Source: Desulfobulbaceae bacterium
GTDB lineage: Bacteria; Desulfobacterota; Desulfobulbia; Desulfobulbales; SURF-16
NCBI GenBank assembly: GCA_024637145.1
Contig: JAGXFQ010000030.1
Span: forward strand, 43,873-107,872
Direction: 5' to 3'
DNA length: 64,000 bases
Positions 26,405 to 35,998 of the stretch are shown one piece after another. The position numbers and the translations under genes were made by a program. The notes beneath the pieces are model-generated. The model was not told the origin of the DNA, ran no database searches, and saw only the letters and a list, made by a program, of their open reading frames with translations. Position 1 is the stretch's first letter. Each line of letters begins with the position of its first letter.

Positions 26405-27787
26405 TTATATCTCCACCCCATACTCCTTGATCTTACTGAGCAGCGACGGATAGCTCACCTCAAGCATCTCGGCGGCCCGGGAGCGGTTGCCCTGGCACAG
26501 AACCAGGCTTTTGTGGATGAGATTTTTCTCCCACACCTTCTTGGCCTCCTTCAGGGAATAGCCGTCAAAAGGGAGGGCTCCCCCGCCGGCAGCGCCTCCT
26601 TCCTGGAGCAGCGGGAAATTCTCCGCAACCAGGGTCTCGCCCTCCGCCAGCACCAGGGCCCGTTCAATGGTATTTTCCAGTTCACGCACATTGCCGGGCC
26701 ACGGGTATTTCAGCAGCATCTTCATGGCCCCCTTATCGATCCGCACGGCCACTGAGCCCATCCGGTCCCTGAATTTAGCCATGAAATGGTCGCAGAGCAG
26801 AGGGATATCGGCCGGCCGCTGCCGCAATGGCGGCAGCGTGATGGGCAGGACATTGAGTCGATAATAGAGATCCTGCCGGAAACGGCCCTCCGCCACCTCC
26901 CGGCCCAGATCGCGGGCTGTGGCCGCCACCACCCTGACATCAACCCGGATGGCCTGGGAGGCACCCACCGGCCTGATCTCCCCTTCCTGCAGGACCCGGA
27001 GGAGCTTGACCTGGAGCAGCAGAGGCAGGTCCCCTATTTCATCCAAAAAAATAGTGCCCTTGTCCGCCTCTTCAAAAAGCCCCTTTTTGTCACGATCCGC
27101 CCCGGTAAAGGCCCCTTTGACATGGCCGAAGAAAAGGCTCTCCAACAGATTCTCCGGCACGCAGCCACAGTTTTCCACCACCAGGGCTCTCTTGGCCCGA
27201 GCAGAGGCAAAATGGATGGCCTGGGCCACCAGTTCCTTGCCCGTGCCTGACTCGCCGCTGATCAGCACCGTGGTATCAAACCGGGCAACCTTGGCCCCCA
27301 GCCGGAAAACATCACGCATGGCCTTGGAATGGGCCAGCATGGTGCCGAACCGGTATTCATCCTTGACCTGGCTTATCTGCAGCTTGAGGCTGCGATTCTC
27401 CCTCTTCAGATTTTCCCTCTCCTCCGCCTTTTTCAGGGTCAACAGGACCTCATCACCCTTAAAGGGCTTGGAGATGAAATCATAGGCCCCCAGCTTCATG
27501 GCCTCAATGGCAATATCAAGGGTGCCATAGGCGGACATCATAATGACGGTGGCCTCCCCGCGCCGGTTAGCGGAGGCCTGCAGGAAATCCATACCGGTCA
27601 TCCTGGGCATCTTGATATCACAGAGGATAAAATCAAATTGCCGGTGCTGCAGAAGATCGAGCCCTTCCTGACCGTCAGCGCCGGACCGCACCTGATAACC
27701 GGCCTTTTCCAGCATCATGGTGAGCATGTGGCGCATATTGGGCTCATCATCAAGGATGAGGATTTTCTTGCCGCCTTCCTCTCTCAT
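26405..27787 (-). CDS. Sigma54-dependent response regulator (NtrC family)
   Basis: 460 residues in three domains: receiver (5-120; phospho-Asp in ILCDIKMPRMTG), AAA+ (about 140-375; Walker A GESGTGKE, sigma54-contact loop GAFTGA, Walker B IFLDEIGDL), and a Fis-type HTH (NRSRAAEMLEVSYPSLLSKIKEYG). All key residues are intact, so it should activate sigma54 promoters. The start overlaps the upstream kinase stop (ATGA). It converges on the diguanylate cyclase gene with only 10 bp between stops. Confidence 0.95.
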   Translation of the reverse strand: MREEGGKKILILDDEPNMRHMLTMMLEKAGYQVRSGADGQEGLDLLQHRQFDFILCDIKMPRMTGMDFLQASANRRGEATVIMMSAYGTLDIAIEAMKLGAYDFISKPFKGDEVLLTLKKAEERENLKRENRSLKLQISQVKDEYRFGTMLAHSKAMRDVFRLGAKVARFDTTVLISGESGTGKELVAQAIHFASARAKRALVVENCGCVPENLLESLFFGHVKGAFTGADRDKKGLFEEADKGTIFLDEIGDLPLLLQVKLLRVLQEGEIRPVGASQAIRVDVRVVAATARDLGREVAEGRFRQDLYYRLNVLPITLPPLRQRPADIPLLCDHFMAKFRDRMGSVAVRIDKGAMKMLLKYPWPGNVRELENTIERALVLAEGETLVAENFPLLQEGGAAGGGALPFDGYSLKEAKKVWEKNLIHKSLVLCQGNRSRAAEMLEVSYPSLLSKIKEYGVEI

Positions 27788-29337
27788 TTTTCTCCATGGG
27801 GGTGCTTATTAGTCTCTGCCGCCGCCAGGGGGAGCAGAACCGTGAAAACAGTGCCGCCCTGGGGCCGCCTGGCGGCCGTAATCTTGCCCTTGGCATTGTC
27901 AATGATCATATAACTGACCGACAGACCAAGGCCCGTACCCTTGCCCGGCTCCTTGGTGGTGAAAAAAGGGTCAAAAAGGGTCTCCACATTTTCCGTGGCA
28001 ATGCCCGGGCCGTTATCCGTGCAGGAGATCACCAGCACCGGCACCTCTGCCTGGCCGGGCTGGAGAGAGGCCGTGGCCGTGGTCGTGGCTATGGTCAGCA
28101 GGCCGGCCGGCTCTGCCCCGTTGGCCTGCACGGCGTCGGCAGCATTCATGATGATATTCAAAAAGACCTGGCGCAGCTTATCTGCTATGGCCTCCACGGC
28201 ATCGTTGTCGGCCCTGAGATCAAGAACAATGGTCATCACCGCCAGCAGGGGCTGGTCTTTGAGGCGATGGTGCATGTCGGTGAGCAGCTCATGGAGATGC
28301 ACCCTGCCCTGCTCCTCATCCCCGCTGCGAGCCAGATCAAGAAGCTGACGGATAATGGTATTAATCCTGTTGATCTCATCAATGGCGCGCCGGATAAAGT
28401 CAAGCCGCTCCCCAGGCGCCAGATTCTCCTGCTGCAAGAGTTCCAGATAGCCCAGGACAATACCCACCGGATTACCTATCTCGTGGGCGATGCCGGCAGA
28501 AAGGCGCCCCACGGAAGCCAGTTTTTCGGCCTGGATCACCTCCTGCTGGGCCCGTATCAAAGAGACATTGGCCTCTTCCAGGGCCACCACCATCTCCTGC
28601 AGCTTCTGGCGATCGGTATTAATGCGGCGCAGCATGCGGTTCAGGGAGGCGGAAAGGGCGCTCACATCATCCCCCTTTCTGTCGCTCAAAAAATAAAAGC
28701 TCGCATCATCCTGATACTCCTCTGCCCGCCTGGCCAGCAACTGCAAGGGTTTGATGAGCAGACCGGCCAGCCGGTGATAGGCGAAAAAGGTGAGAACAGC
28801 CAGATTCAAGGCAAAATAGATGGCAATGAGCCGTTGGCCGGCCAAGAGCTCCTGATAGAGGGGGGCCAGGGCCAGTGCCACGCCCACTCCGGCCAGTTCC
28901 TGCCCCATGGGAACGGGCATGGCCGCCAGAAAATAATCATGGCGTCTGCCGAGCAAACCAAAACTGCTTCCCGAGGCCCCCTTGGTCATGGCCTCGCCAA
29001 AAACAGCCCGCCGGGTCACTTGTTCCAGATCCAGGCGGGCGCTGCTCCCGGGCCGGGAATGGAAGCGGGCCTGGCCTTGGTCATCCAGCACCACCAGATC
29101 CAGGCGGGTCTGGTGGGCCAGGGCCGCAAGTTCCTCAGAGAAGGAGGGGGACATTTTCTTTTCCTGGCCCAGACGATCGGCCAAAAGGGTCACCACCACC
29201 TGGGCCTTGTCCATCTCGACCGTCAGCAGCCGTTTCTGGCTGCTGACGCTGAGCACCACATCAATAAGCAACATGCCGCTGCCGATAAAGAAGGCCAGGG
29301 CCAGGATGGTTTTAATCTGCAGCCGGTGGGAGTGCAC
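27784..29337 (-). CDS. Membrane histidine kinase, partner of NtrC-type regulator
   Basis: 517 residues. It has an N-terminal membrane segment (about 8-30), a periplasmic sensor (about 30-160), a second segment near 165-190, then HAMP (to about 245) and a coiled coil. The phosphoacceptor is in [16 protein letters not shown], with the N-box in [10 protein letters not shown] and G-boxes in DNGPGI and GTGLGLSVS. The start is GTG, with only AGG directly before it. Translational coupling to the NtrC-type regulator marks them as a cognate pair. The transglycosylase gene lies 30 bp upstream on the same strand. Confidence 0.92.
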   Translation of the reverse strand: MHSHRLQIKTILALAFFIGSGMLLIDVVLSVSSQKRLLTVEMDKAQVVVTLLADRLGQEKKMSPSFSEELAALAHQTRLDLVVLDDQGQARFHSRPGSSARLDLEQVTRRAVFGEAMTKGASGSSFGLLGRRHDYFLAAMPVPMGQELAGVGVALALAPLYQELLAGQRLIAIYFALNLAVLTFFAYHRLAGLLIKPLQLLARRAEEYQDDASFYFLSDRKGDDVSALSASLNRMLRRINTDRQKLQEMVVALEEANVSLIRAQQEVIQAEKLASVGRLSAGIAHEIGNPVGIVLGYLELLQQENLAPGERLDFIRRAIDEINRINTIIRQLLDLARSGDEEQGRVHLHELLTDMHHRLKDQPLLAVMTIVLDLRADNDAVEAIADKLRQVFLNIIMNAADAVQANGAEPAGLLTIATTTATASLQPGQAEVPVLVISCTDNGPGIATENVETLFDPFFTTKEPGKGTGLGLSVSYMIIDNAKGKITAARRPQGGTVFTVLLPLAAAETNKHPHGEK

Positions 29338-29366
29338 CTGATCACATCTTCTGGCAAGGGGCCATT

Positions 29367-30410
29367 TTATTTATCTCCGGCCAGAAGTTCACTCAGTTCA
29401 CTGACGGCCATGGCATAACGATTAGAGTGATTCCAGGCCGTAATCGCCTGGAAGTTTGGATACCCGGCCACAAAGCGCATGCCGCCCTGCTCAGCAAGTT
29501 CCAGGCCCACCACGGAGAGCTCCTGGTCGCCTGGCACCGCCGGCAGTTGCCGGCCCTGGACCGCCTCAATCCGGGATCTGCTGACCCGGCCCTTACGGCC
29601 CTTGGCATAGGCTTCTTGCAGATCCTGGGCCTGCAGGGCAGAACCGATTTCAGCATAGAGAGGGGCATCTTGGACCCAGCCAAACTGCTTGAGATAATTG
29701 GCAATAGAGGCCAGGATATCAGGGACATTGTTCCAGACATCCCGCCGACCGTCCTTGTCAAAGTCCACGGCATAGGCACGAAAACTAGAGGGAATGAACT
29801 GGGTCTGACCAAAGGCGCCGCCATAGGAGCCGGGCACGGATTTGGCATCGACCTGGTTCTCCCGGCAGAGCAGAAGAAAATGAATGAGCTGCTTGCGATA
29901 AAAGGCGGCGCGGCGCGGATAGGCATCAAACATGGTGTTTAAGGTCTGCAGCATGTCAAAGCCGCCTGTGTGGGTGCCGAAACGACTCTCAATGGCCCAA
30001 ATGGCCACCACCACCTCACGATCAACCCCTATCTCCTTTTCCACCCGGTCCAGGATCTCTTTGTGCTCCTTGAGTTTCTCCCTGCCCTCCTTGATCACCG
30101 CCTGGGTGATAAAACGTGGATAATACTCAAAATAGGGCTTGGCCTCCCACTGGGAGTCCATGAGGACCAGCACCCTTTTCTTGATGGTCAGGCCACTAAA
30201 GAGTGTGTCCAATTCCTCCTGGCTGAAATGATGCTCGGCGCGCAGCTCAGCAAAGAGCTCCTGATAGCGCTTACTGCTCAGATCAATGGGCTGGCCGTCC
30301 GTGACCAGATCAGCGGCCTTGGGTTTTTCAGGGCCGGCCTGGAGGGAAGCAGGAAGCAGGCAAAAAAGGGTAACCAGGAGGAGGGGGAGACAATTTTTTC
30401 TCAATTCCAT
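29367..30410 (-). CDS. mltB: Lytic murein transglycosylase B family
   Basis: Cleaves peptidoglycan to 1,6-anhydro ends in the periplasm. A signal peptide at the N-terminus (LLLVTLFCLLPASLQAG) has no lipobox cysteine at the cleavage site, so a soluble form is likely. The catalytic glutamate lies in AIWAIESRFG, followed by GSYGGAFGQTQFIPSSF and the goose-lysozyme-like DGRRDVWNN region. About 347 aa. The track start is a GTG at 30422; ATG 30410 gives a more usual N-terminus, but neither has a clear Shine-Dalgarno sequence. It may be co-transcribed with the kinase-regulator pair. Confidence 0.88.
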   Translation of the reverse strand: MELRKNCLPLLLVTLFCLLPASLQAGPEKPKAADLVTDGQPIDLSSKRYQELFAELRAEHHFSQEELDTLFSGLTIKKRVLVLMDSQWEAKPYFEYYPRFITQAVIKEGREKLKEHKEILDRVEKEIGVDREVVVAIWAIESRFGTHTGGFDMLQTLNTMFDAYPRRAAFYRKQLIHFLLLCRENQVDAKSVPGSYGGAFGQTQFIPSSFRAYAVDFDKDGRRDVWNNVPDILASIANYLKQFGWVQDAPLYAEIGSALQAQDLQEAYAKGRKGRVSRSRIEAVQGRQLPAVPGDQELSVVGLELAEQGGMRFVAGYPNFQAITAWNHSNRYAMAVSELSELLAGDK

Positions 30411-30689
30411 GGGCAGGCTCACATTCTTGATAAAGGAGGAGAAGCGGAAACCACTGAGGTGGCCAAGATATTTATCAGACTTTATTTATATGTAGACAAC
30501 CATAGAGTGCAGAAGGTTACAAAGTTTTTTTCTCCTCAAGAAGCTGCCGCCCACAAATCGACTTTAAGCCCCCCTTGCCGGCCCGATTACGGTTGTCCCC
30601 ATACGTGACCTTGGTTATGACGGGCAGGCCCTGATAATCCAAATCATCCTTGTTGCCGCTCAAAAAAAGGGCCGTGAAAATGGGTCCTT

Positions 30690-31655
30690 TCAGTCCTTGA
30701 AGGCGGCAAAAAAAGCAGCCGTAAACTCCTCAACCCTGTCGGCCGGCAGGTGATTAATGCCGGCCGCAGCGGCCCGACCACCGCCTGAGGGAAAGGCTTG
30801 ACAGAGCTCCACCGCCCCTTTTTTCCGGGCCAGAGGGGCCCGGACACTGACCACATAACCGCCCATACCATCTGCCACCAGCAGGGCATGGGCCCTTGCC
30901 GGCTCTTCCCGGGCCCGCTCATTACTCAAGACCCCGGCCGTGCGCCGGGCCCAGGCCTGGCCGGGAAAGATGTAGATCCGCCCCTGCTCCTGCTGGGCCT
31001 CAGGAAGCACGGACCGGGCCCGGGCCATATCATCATGAAAGCCCTGCCGCAGGGTGGCCAGGGTAGTACTCTCGGCATAAAAGTGCAGGGGGTCCTGGTA
31101 GGGACGCACCGCCTGAAAGAGCTCCACCGGGTCAAAATGAAGATCCGCCACCTCTTTGCCATAGCCGTTATAGTTGAGCAACTCGCCAAGTTCGCGCAGA
31201 GCCGCCATCTCCCGGGCCGAGAAACCGGCCTGCCGCCCCAGAGAGGCCGCCGGGTGGTGCAGGTTATCCCCGAAGGCAGCAACCACCGCCCAGCCGGGAA
31301 ATCGTCCGGCCAGCAGCCGGTTGACAATGAGGCCTGTACAGATCTCCGGGTCCTCATCAAGGTGACAGGTAAGGCCGCTGTGCCCGGGAATTTCACCGGC
31401 GTGGTGATGATCAACATAGAAAACCTCGCAGCCGGCAGCCAGCAGGAGGCGCAGCGGCTCCTTATTGGTGGCCATGGAGATATCAAGCACCGTCAGACGG
31501 GCGCCGGCGTGGTCAGCCCGGGCCACCACCCGGTCCAGAAGCCGGATATCCCTCTTCACCCCGGAGAGCAGCAGAGCAGCCCGGGGCTCGGCCAGGCGCA
31601 GCTGCTGCAGGGCTGCAATACCATCGGCGTCGCCATTGAAAATATCTATAGCCAT
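30690..31655 (-). CDS. DHH-family phosphoesterase
   Basis: 321 residues. FNGDADGIAA gives the first metal aspartates, YVDHHHAG is the DHH(H) motif, and the C-terminal DHHA1-like segment has SGGGRAAAAGINHL. The family includes nanoRNases and cyclic dinucleotide or pAp phosphatases; the substrate cannot be told from sequence. The first motif reads DAD where RecJ/NrnA have DxD, so the metal site looks intact. The gene follows lptD by 36 bp on the same strand. The 267-bp region downstream holds no gene; an imperfect stem with a T run just past the stop may terminate. Confidence 0.82.
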   Translation of the reverse strand: MAIDIFNGDADGIAALQQLRLAEPRAALLLSGVKRDIRLLDRVVARADHAGARLTVLDISMATNKEPLRLLLAAGCEVFYVDHHHAGEIPGHSGLTCHLDEDPEICTGLIVNRLLAGRFPGWAVVAAFGDNLHHPAASLGRQAGFSAREMAALRELGELLNYNGYGKEVADLHFDPVELFQAVRPYQDPLHFYAESTTLATLRQGFHDDMARARSVLPEAQQEQGRIYIFPGQAWARRTAGVLSNERAREEPARAHALLVADGMGGYVVSVRAPLARKKGAVELCQAFPSGGGRAAAAGINHLPADRVEEFTAAFFAAFKD

Positions 31656-31691
31656 GACTGAAACTCTGAGAGGTGATTATAACCTGGTCTT

Positions 31692-33974
31692 CTAAAAATT
31701 ATCATGTTCAAGGGGGCGGGTGCTGGTGGTAAAACTGGTATCAGCACTGAAATTATCCTCATAGCCGAGCCCAAAGGCCTGACCCACGGCAACCAGGGAA
31801 AACATAACGGTAAGCTGGCGGTCGCCACCACTCTCGGAGAGCTCGACCTGCATGCCCCAGCACCCCGGCTGATAGATAACTGACAGCGATTGACTCACCA
31901 CATTGTTGACGGCCAGGGATTGTTTGATATCCGCCCTGAGGGAAATCGCCTCGGTGAGACGGACCTGGCCGCTGGCGTTGATCTCATGAATATCGCTATC
32001 CTTATTATATCGGTAATCCGCTGCCAGAAAATCGCCGCGCTGATTGGTATAGCGGGTCAGCAGGTCATAGGAGACAAAGCCGCGGCCATAGACGCTGAGG
32101 GCGGTGGAGTAATTGACCCGCAACTGCCTGAGGGGATAAATATCCAGGTCGAACAAAAGATTGCCATAGGGCTGAAAATCCTTGCGGTGGTCATAGGAGT
32201 GGTTGACCTTGAAGGAGCCGAAATAGCGACTGTAGGCCTGCTCCTCTTCATCGCCACTAACACCGCCGATAAGAAAGTGGTTTTCCAGACCGTAGCCCAC
32301 CACGCTCTGGGCCACCAGGGTATCCTTGCTGTCAAAGTCAGGCATCACCTCTTCCTCCTGGTCGGTATCCAGATAGGCATAAGAGGCGTGGGGCTTGAGG
32401 GTATGGTTAAGCCAGCGCCAGGAGCCGACCCTGACCTTAAAATCACGCTGCAAGGTGGTGGAAAGATCAACAGCACCGTCCCAGGCCAGCCTGCCGGGGG
32501 TGGTGTCACCGCTGTAGAGGGCCTTGTCGGATGATTCCATCTGATAAGAGGTCTGGCGCAAACCACCGGTGGCCTGCGCCTCCAGCCAAGGACCCAGGGC
32601 AAGGGGGGTGGTAAGACGGGGATGGAGATCCAAGCGCTGCATGCCCACCCCCTCCTTACGCCAATAATGAACATATTCGGCGTCCCAGTTGAGGTTGACC
32701 CTGGTGGCCGATAGGGCCAGGCTGCCGGCGTTGACCACCTTGGGCAGGGTCTGGACAACCGTGCTCTCCGGCGTGGAGCCGGGCCGCAGATCATCCACAT
32801 ACGTGGTTTCAGCGCCGAGATAGAGATGGGACCAGTGCTTGACAAGCTGCAGGCTGGATGGCCGCCAGGGCAGAGAGGGTTCGGCCAGGCCGCGGTCAAA
32901 ATCGTTAAGAAAGTCCGCATGGGACGCCTCAGAGCCGATCATGCCATTATTAAACTCCATGAGGAAGTCTGGATCTGAGGCAAAATCAACATCAAGAAGC
33001 ACCTTGAAATCATCGCCCAGATCATAATCGCCCTTACTGCGCAGCCAATAGCGGTTTGACCGGGTGCGCAGATAGCCGTCATCCAGGTAATCATCATCAA
33101 TCTCATCCTGGAGTTGGTCATCCAGAAAGGTGGCCTGGATGCCGAACCGGGAGTCATAATCGTGGATAAAGCGGAACTCGCCGCCGATCATGGGGCCGCG
33201 CTCGGCATAATACGCAGGATAGAGGGTGATATCGGCGCTGGGGGAGAGGTCAACAAAAAAGGGGGTCATGAGCCCGGAACCACCCCGGTCGGAGCTTGAT
33301 ATTTCCGGATCGAGAAAACCGGTCTGCCGGCTCATCCGGCCGGGAAAGGCCATAAAGGGCAGATAAAGGACAGGCACATCCTTGATGCGCAGCACGCTGT
33401 GCTTCATAAAGATGAAGCCGTCCACATCGATATCCGCCTCCTTCATGGTGAGACTCCACACCGGACTGTGCTCATCATCATAGTCACAGGTGGTGAAGAC
33501 ACCATCCCGGAAAAAATAGACCATCTCCCCTTCCTTGCGCGCCTCGGCGCTGGCGAAATGGATATTGGTCTGCGGGAAAAAGATCGTGCTGTCGACCATC
33601 TGCGCCGTTTCATCACCAAGAGAGATGGTGGCCTGGCGGGCCTCGGCCCTTTCCATTTTGGAAAGCATCTTGACATGGCCCCGGGCATGGACCATGCCCG
33701 CCTCGGCGTCATAACGGATCCAGTCGGCCTCAATGGTCATGGGCCGGTCAGGGTTGCCGGTACGCTGGAGCACCACATTGCCCTCGGCAACGACCTCATT
33801 CTCCTTGTCACCGCGGCTGAGCTTATCCGCCTCCACCTTCCACGGCTGATTGAGGAGACCTTCGGCATGCCCTGGGGAGCCGAAAAAGACCGCGCCAAAA
33901 ATGAGCAGGCAGGCCAGAAAATTTCTTATCAAGAAGAGAGTCGACACGTTTATCCGTATAGGGGTGAAGGGCAA
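31692..33974 (-). CDS. lptD: LPS-assembly protein LptD
   Basis: Outer-membrane translocon placing LPS on the surface. A signal peptide (LLIFGAVFFGSPGHA) is followed by an N-terminal OstA/LptA-like beta-jellyroll (about 45-160; VEADKLSRG, VVAEGNVVLQR), then a large barrel to residue 760. The length is close to E. coli LptD (784 aa). The track start is TTG; a GTG at 33947 is an alternative and neither has a strong Shine-Dalgarno sequence. A strong terminator separates it from ilvD upstream, so it has its own promoter, not clearly seen. Confidence 0.9.
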   Translation of the reverse strand: MPFTPIRINVSTLFLIRNFLACLLIFGAVFFGSPGHAEGLLNQPWKVEADKLSRGDKENEVVAEGNVVLQRTGNPDRPMTIEADWIRYDAEAGMVHARGHVKMLSKMERAEARQATISLGDETAQMVDSTIFFPQTNIHFASAEARKEGEMVYFFRDGVFTTCDYDDEHSPVWSLTMKEADIDVDGFIFMKHSVLRIKDVPVLYLPFMAFPGRMSRQTGFLDPEISSSDRGGSGLMTPFFVDLSPSADITLYPAYYAERGPMIGGEFRFIHDYDSRFGIQATFLDDQLQDEIDDDYLDDGYLRTRSNRYWLRSKGDYDLGDDFKVLLDVDFASDPDFLMEFNNGMIGSEASHADFLNDFDRGLAEPSLPWRPSSLQLVKHWSHLYLGAETTYVDDLRPGSTPESTVVQTLPKVVNAGSLALSATRVNLNWDAEYVHYWRKEGVGMQRLDLHPRLTTPLALGPWLEAQATGGLRQTSYQMESSDKALYSGDTTPGRLAWDGAVDLSTTLQRDFKVRVGSWRWLNHTLKPHASYAYLDTDQEEEVMPDFDSKDTLVAQSVVGYGLENHFLIGGVSGDEEEQAYSRYFGSFKVNHSYDHRKDFQPYGNLLFDLDIYPLRQLRVNYSTALSVYGRGFVSYDLLTRYTNQRGDFLAADYRYNKDSDIHEINASGQVRLTEAISLRADIKQSLAVNNVVSQSLSVIYQPGCWGMQVELSESGGDRQLTVMFSLVAVGQAFGLGYEDNFSADTSFTTSTRPLEHDNF

Positions 33975-33990
33975 GGAGAATCTGCAGGCG

Positions 33991-34017
33991 TAAAAAAGGG
34001 GGCGCAGGCGCCCCCTT
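33991..34017 (-). terminator. Terminator after ilvD
   Basis: On the minus strand AGGGGGCGC-CT-GCGCCCCCT followed by a T run. Its short 2-nt apparent loop means the inner pairs open in practice. It sits 7 nt after the ilvD stop. Confidence 0.9.
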
Positions 34018-34023
34018 GGCCAA

Positions 34024-35691
34024 TTACTCGTCTTTCAATACCGCGCCGGTGGCCCCTGAGGTCACCATCCGGGCATAGCGGGCCATATAGCCGGTGGTGA
34101 TCTTGGGGGCCGGGGGCTGCCACCCTTCCTTGCGCCTGGCCAGCTCGGCATCGTCAACCTCCACTTTCAGGACATTGTTGGGGATATCAATCACCACCAC
34201 ATCACCCTCTGCCACCAGGGCAATGGGGCCGCCGTCGGCCGCCTCCGGGGAGACATGGCCGATACAGGCACCCTGGGTCCCGCCACTGAAGCGGCCATCC
34301 GTGATGAGCGCCACGCTGGTGCCGAGACCCATGCCGATAATGGCCGAGGTGGGCGACAGCATCTCCGGCATACCAGGCCCCCCCCTGGGGCCGCAATAGC
34401 GGATGATGACCACATCGCCGGCCTTGATCTGGCCGCCTAGAATGGCCTTCTGGGCCTCCTCCTCAGAGTTATAGAGCCGGGCCGGGCCCTTATGGGTGAG
34501 CATCTCATCAGCCACGGCCGATTGTTTGACCACAGCGCCCTGGGGCGCCAGGTTGCCGTAGAGCACGGCAATGCCGCCCACCTTGTGGTAGGGTTCAGCC
34601 ACGGTGCGGATCACCTCGCGGTCCTTGACCCGGGCCTTCTTGAGATTCTTGCCCAGGGTCTGGCCGGTGACGGTCATGACATCCTGATGCAGACCATCCC
34701 GGCTGGCCAGGAGCTCATGCATGACGGCCTGAACCCCGCCCGCCTCATGAAGCTGTTCCATGGAGTGGGGACCGCCGGGAATCAGGCTGCAGATATGGGG
34801 CACCCTTTTGGAGACCTTGTTGAAGGAGTCCAGCGGCAGATCCACCCCCGCCTCCTTGGCAATGGCCGGCACATGGAGCACCGTGTTGGTGGAGCAGCCC
34901 AGGGCCATATCCACGGCCATGGCGTTCTCAAAGGCCTGGCGGGTGGCAATATCGCGGGGTCGGATATTTTCGTGAAACAGGTTCATCACTGCCATGCCGG
35001 CCTGCTTGGCCAGCCGGATACGGGCGGCATGGACCGCCGGAATGGTGCCGTTGCCGGGCAGGCCCAGGCCGATGGCCTCGGTGAGGCAGTTCATGGAGTT
35101 GGCGGTGAACATGCCGGCACAGGAACCGCAGCCGGGACAGGCGTCATCTTCCAGCTCCGCCAGCTCTTCGAGGCTCATGGTCTTGGCCTTCACCCGGCCG
35201 ACGCCCTCGAAGACCGAAACGAGATGGACATCTTTGCCCCGGTGGCGGCCGGTGAGCATGGGGCCGCCGCTGACCATAATGGCCGGGATATTGAGCCGGA
35301 GCATGGCCATGAGCATGCCCGGCACCACCTTGTCGCAGTTGGGGATGAGAATCATGGCATCAAAAGGATGGGCCTGGCCGACAATCTCCACGGAATCAGC
35401 AATGATCTCACGGCTGGCCAGGGAGTATTTCATGCCGGTATGACCCATGGCAATGCCGTCGCAGACCCCGATGGTGGCAAAGGCGGCGGGTGTACCGCCG
35501 GCCATCCGCACCCCGGTCTTCACCGCCTCGACAATCTTGTCCAGATGGGCATGGCCGGGAATAATCTCATTATGGGCATGACAGACACCGATCAGGGGCC
35601 GGCTCAATTCTTCATTGGTATACCCCATGGCCTTGAACAAAGAACGATGAGGGGCCCGTTCCAGACCTTTGGTAACGACATCACTGCGCAT
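34024..35691 (-). CDS. ilvD: Dihydroxy-acid dehydratase
   Basis: Fe-S enzyme of valine/isoleucine/leucine synthesis. 555 aa, normal. The N-terminus begins [18 protein letters not shown], the short form common in anaerobes. Cluster cysteines appear in [11 protein letters not shown] and [21 protein letters not shown], and [17 protein letters not shown] is the C-terminal signature. It is monocistronic here, with no ilvBCN nearby. It has its own near-consensus promoter and a leader of about 175 nt. Confidence 0.97.
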   Translation of the reverse strand: MRSDVVTKGLERAPHRSLFKAMGYTNEELSRPLIGVCHAHNEIIPGHAHLDKIVEAVKTGVRMAGGTPAAFATIGVCDGIAMGHTGMKYSLASREIIADSVEIVGQAHPFDAMILIPNCDKVVPGMLMAMLRLNIPAIMVSGGPMLTGRHRGKDVHLVSVFEGVGRVKAKTMSLEELAELEDDACPGCGSCAGMFTANSMNCLTEAIGLGLPGNGTIPAVHAARIRLAKQAGMAVMNLFHENIRPRDIATRQAFENAMAVDMALGCSTNTVLHVPAIAKEAGVDLPLDSFNKVSKRVPHICSLIPGGPHSMEQLHEAGGVQAVMHELLASRDGLHQDVMTVTGQTLGKNLKKARVKDREVIRTVAEPYHKVGGIAVLYGNLAPQGAVVKQSAVADEMLTHKGPARLYNSEEEAQKAILGGQIKAGDVVIIRYCGPRGGPGMPEMLSPTSAIIGMGLGTSVALITDGRFSGGTQGACIGHVSPEAADGGPIALVAEGDVVVIDIPNNVLKVEVDDAELARRKEGWQPPAPKITTGYMARYARMVTSGATGAVLKDE

Positions 35692-35872
35692 GTTTTTTCC
35701 TTTTTCTGAGAAGAATTTTTAGAGATATTTCTCTGGCGGCGCCAGGAATCCTGAGCCAGCCTCTGCAACTGTTGCCACTTAAGGGAAAAAATCTCCCTGC
35801 CACCTGTAAGGACAGGTCGCTTTTTTGTGGTGGCCGCCGCCAAGAGGCCTCTGAGGCAGGCAGGAAGGCCAA

Positions 35873-35901
35873 AATTTACGCTCTGGCTCCATGGGTGTCA
35901 A
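35873..35901 (-). promoter_or_regulatory. Sigma70-type promoter of ilvD
   Basis: Minus strand TTGACA (perfect), 17-bp spacer, TAAATT. Transcription would start near 35866, giving a leader of about 175 nt. The leader contains ACCTGT-CCTT-ACAGGT and further small stems; I see no leader peptide rich in branched-chain residues. The rest of the 307-bp ilvD/radical SAM gap shows no gene. Confidence 0.75.
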
Positions 35902-35944
35902 GGAAAAGTTCCCCCCTTTCTCTCTGAGAAAACGGGCTTTTCTC

Positions 35945-35973
35945 TTGCCGGAACAAAAAATGCTTGGTATAGA
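35945..35973 (+). promoter_or_regulatory. Sigma70-type promoter of radical SAM gene
   Basis: TTGCCG, 17-bp spacer, TATAGA followed by AT. Start of transcription near 35980, about 20 nt before the first ATG. Confidence 0.6.
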
Positions 35974-35998
35974 ATTATCCTTATTGTTTTGTTAGCGG

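Noticed and set aside
27796-29418. 540-aa plus-strand ORF opposite the histidine kinase
   Set aside because: Antisense of a clear HAMP/HisKA/HATPase gene; composition is that of a GC-rich shadow frame.
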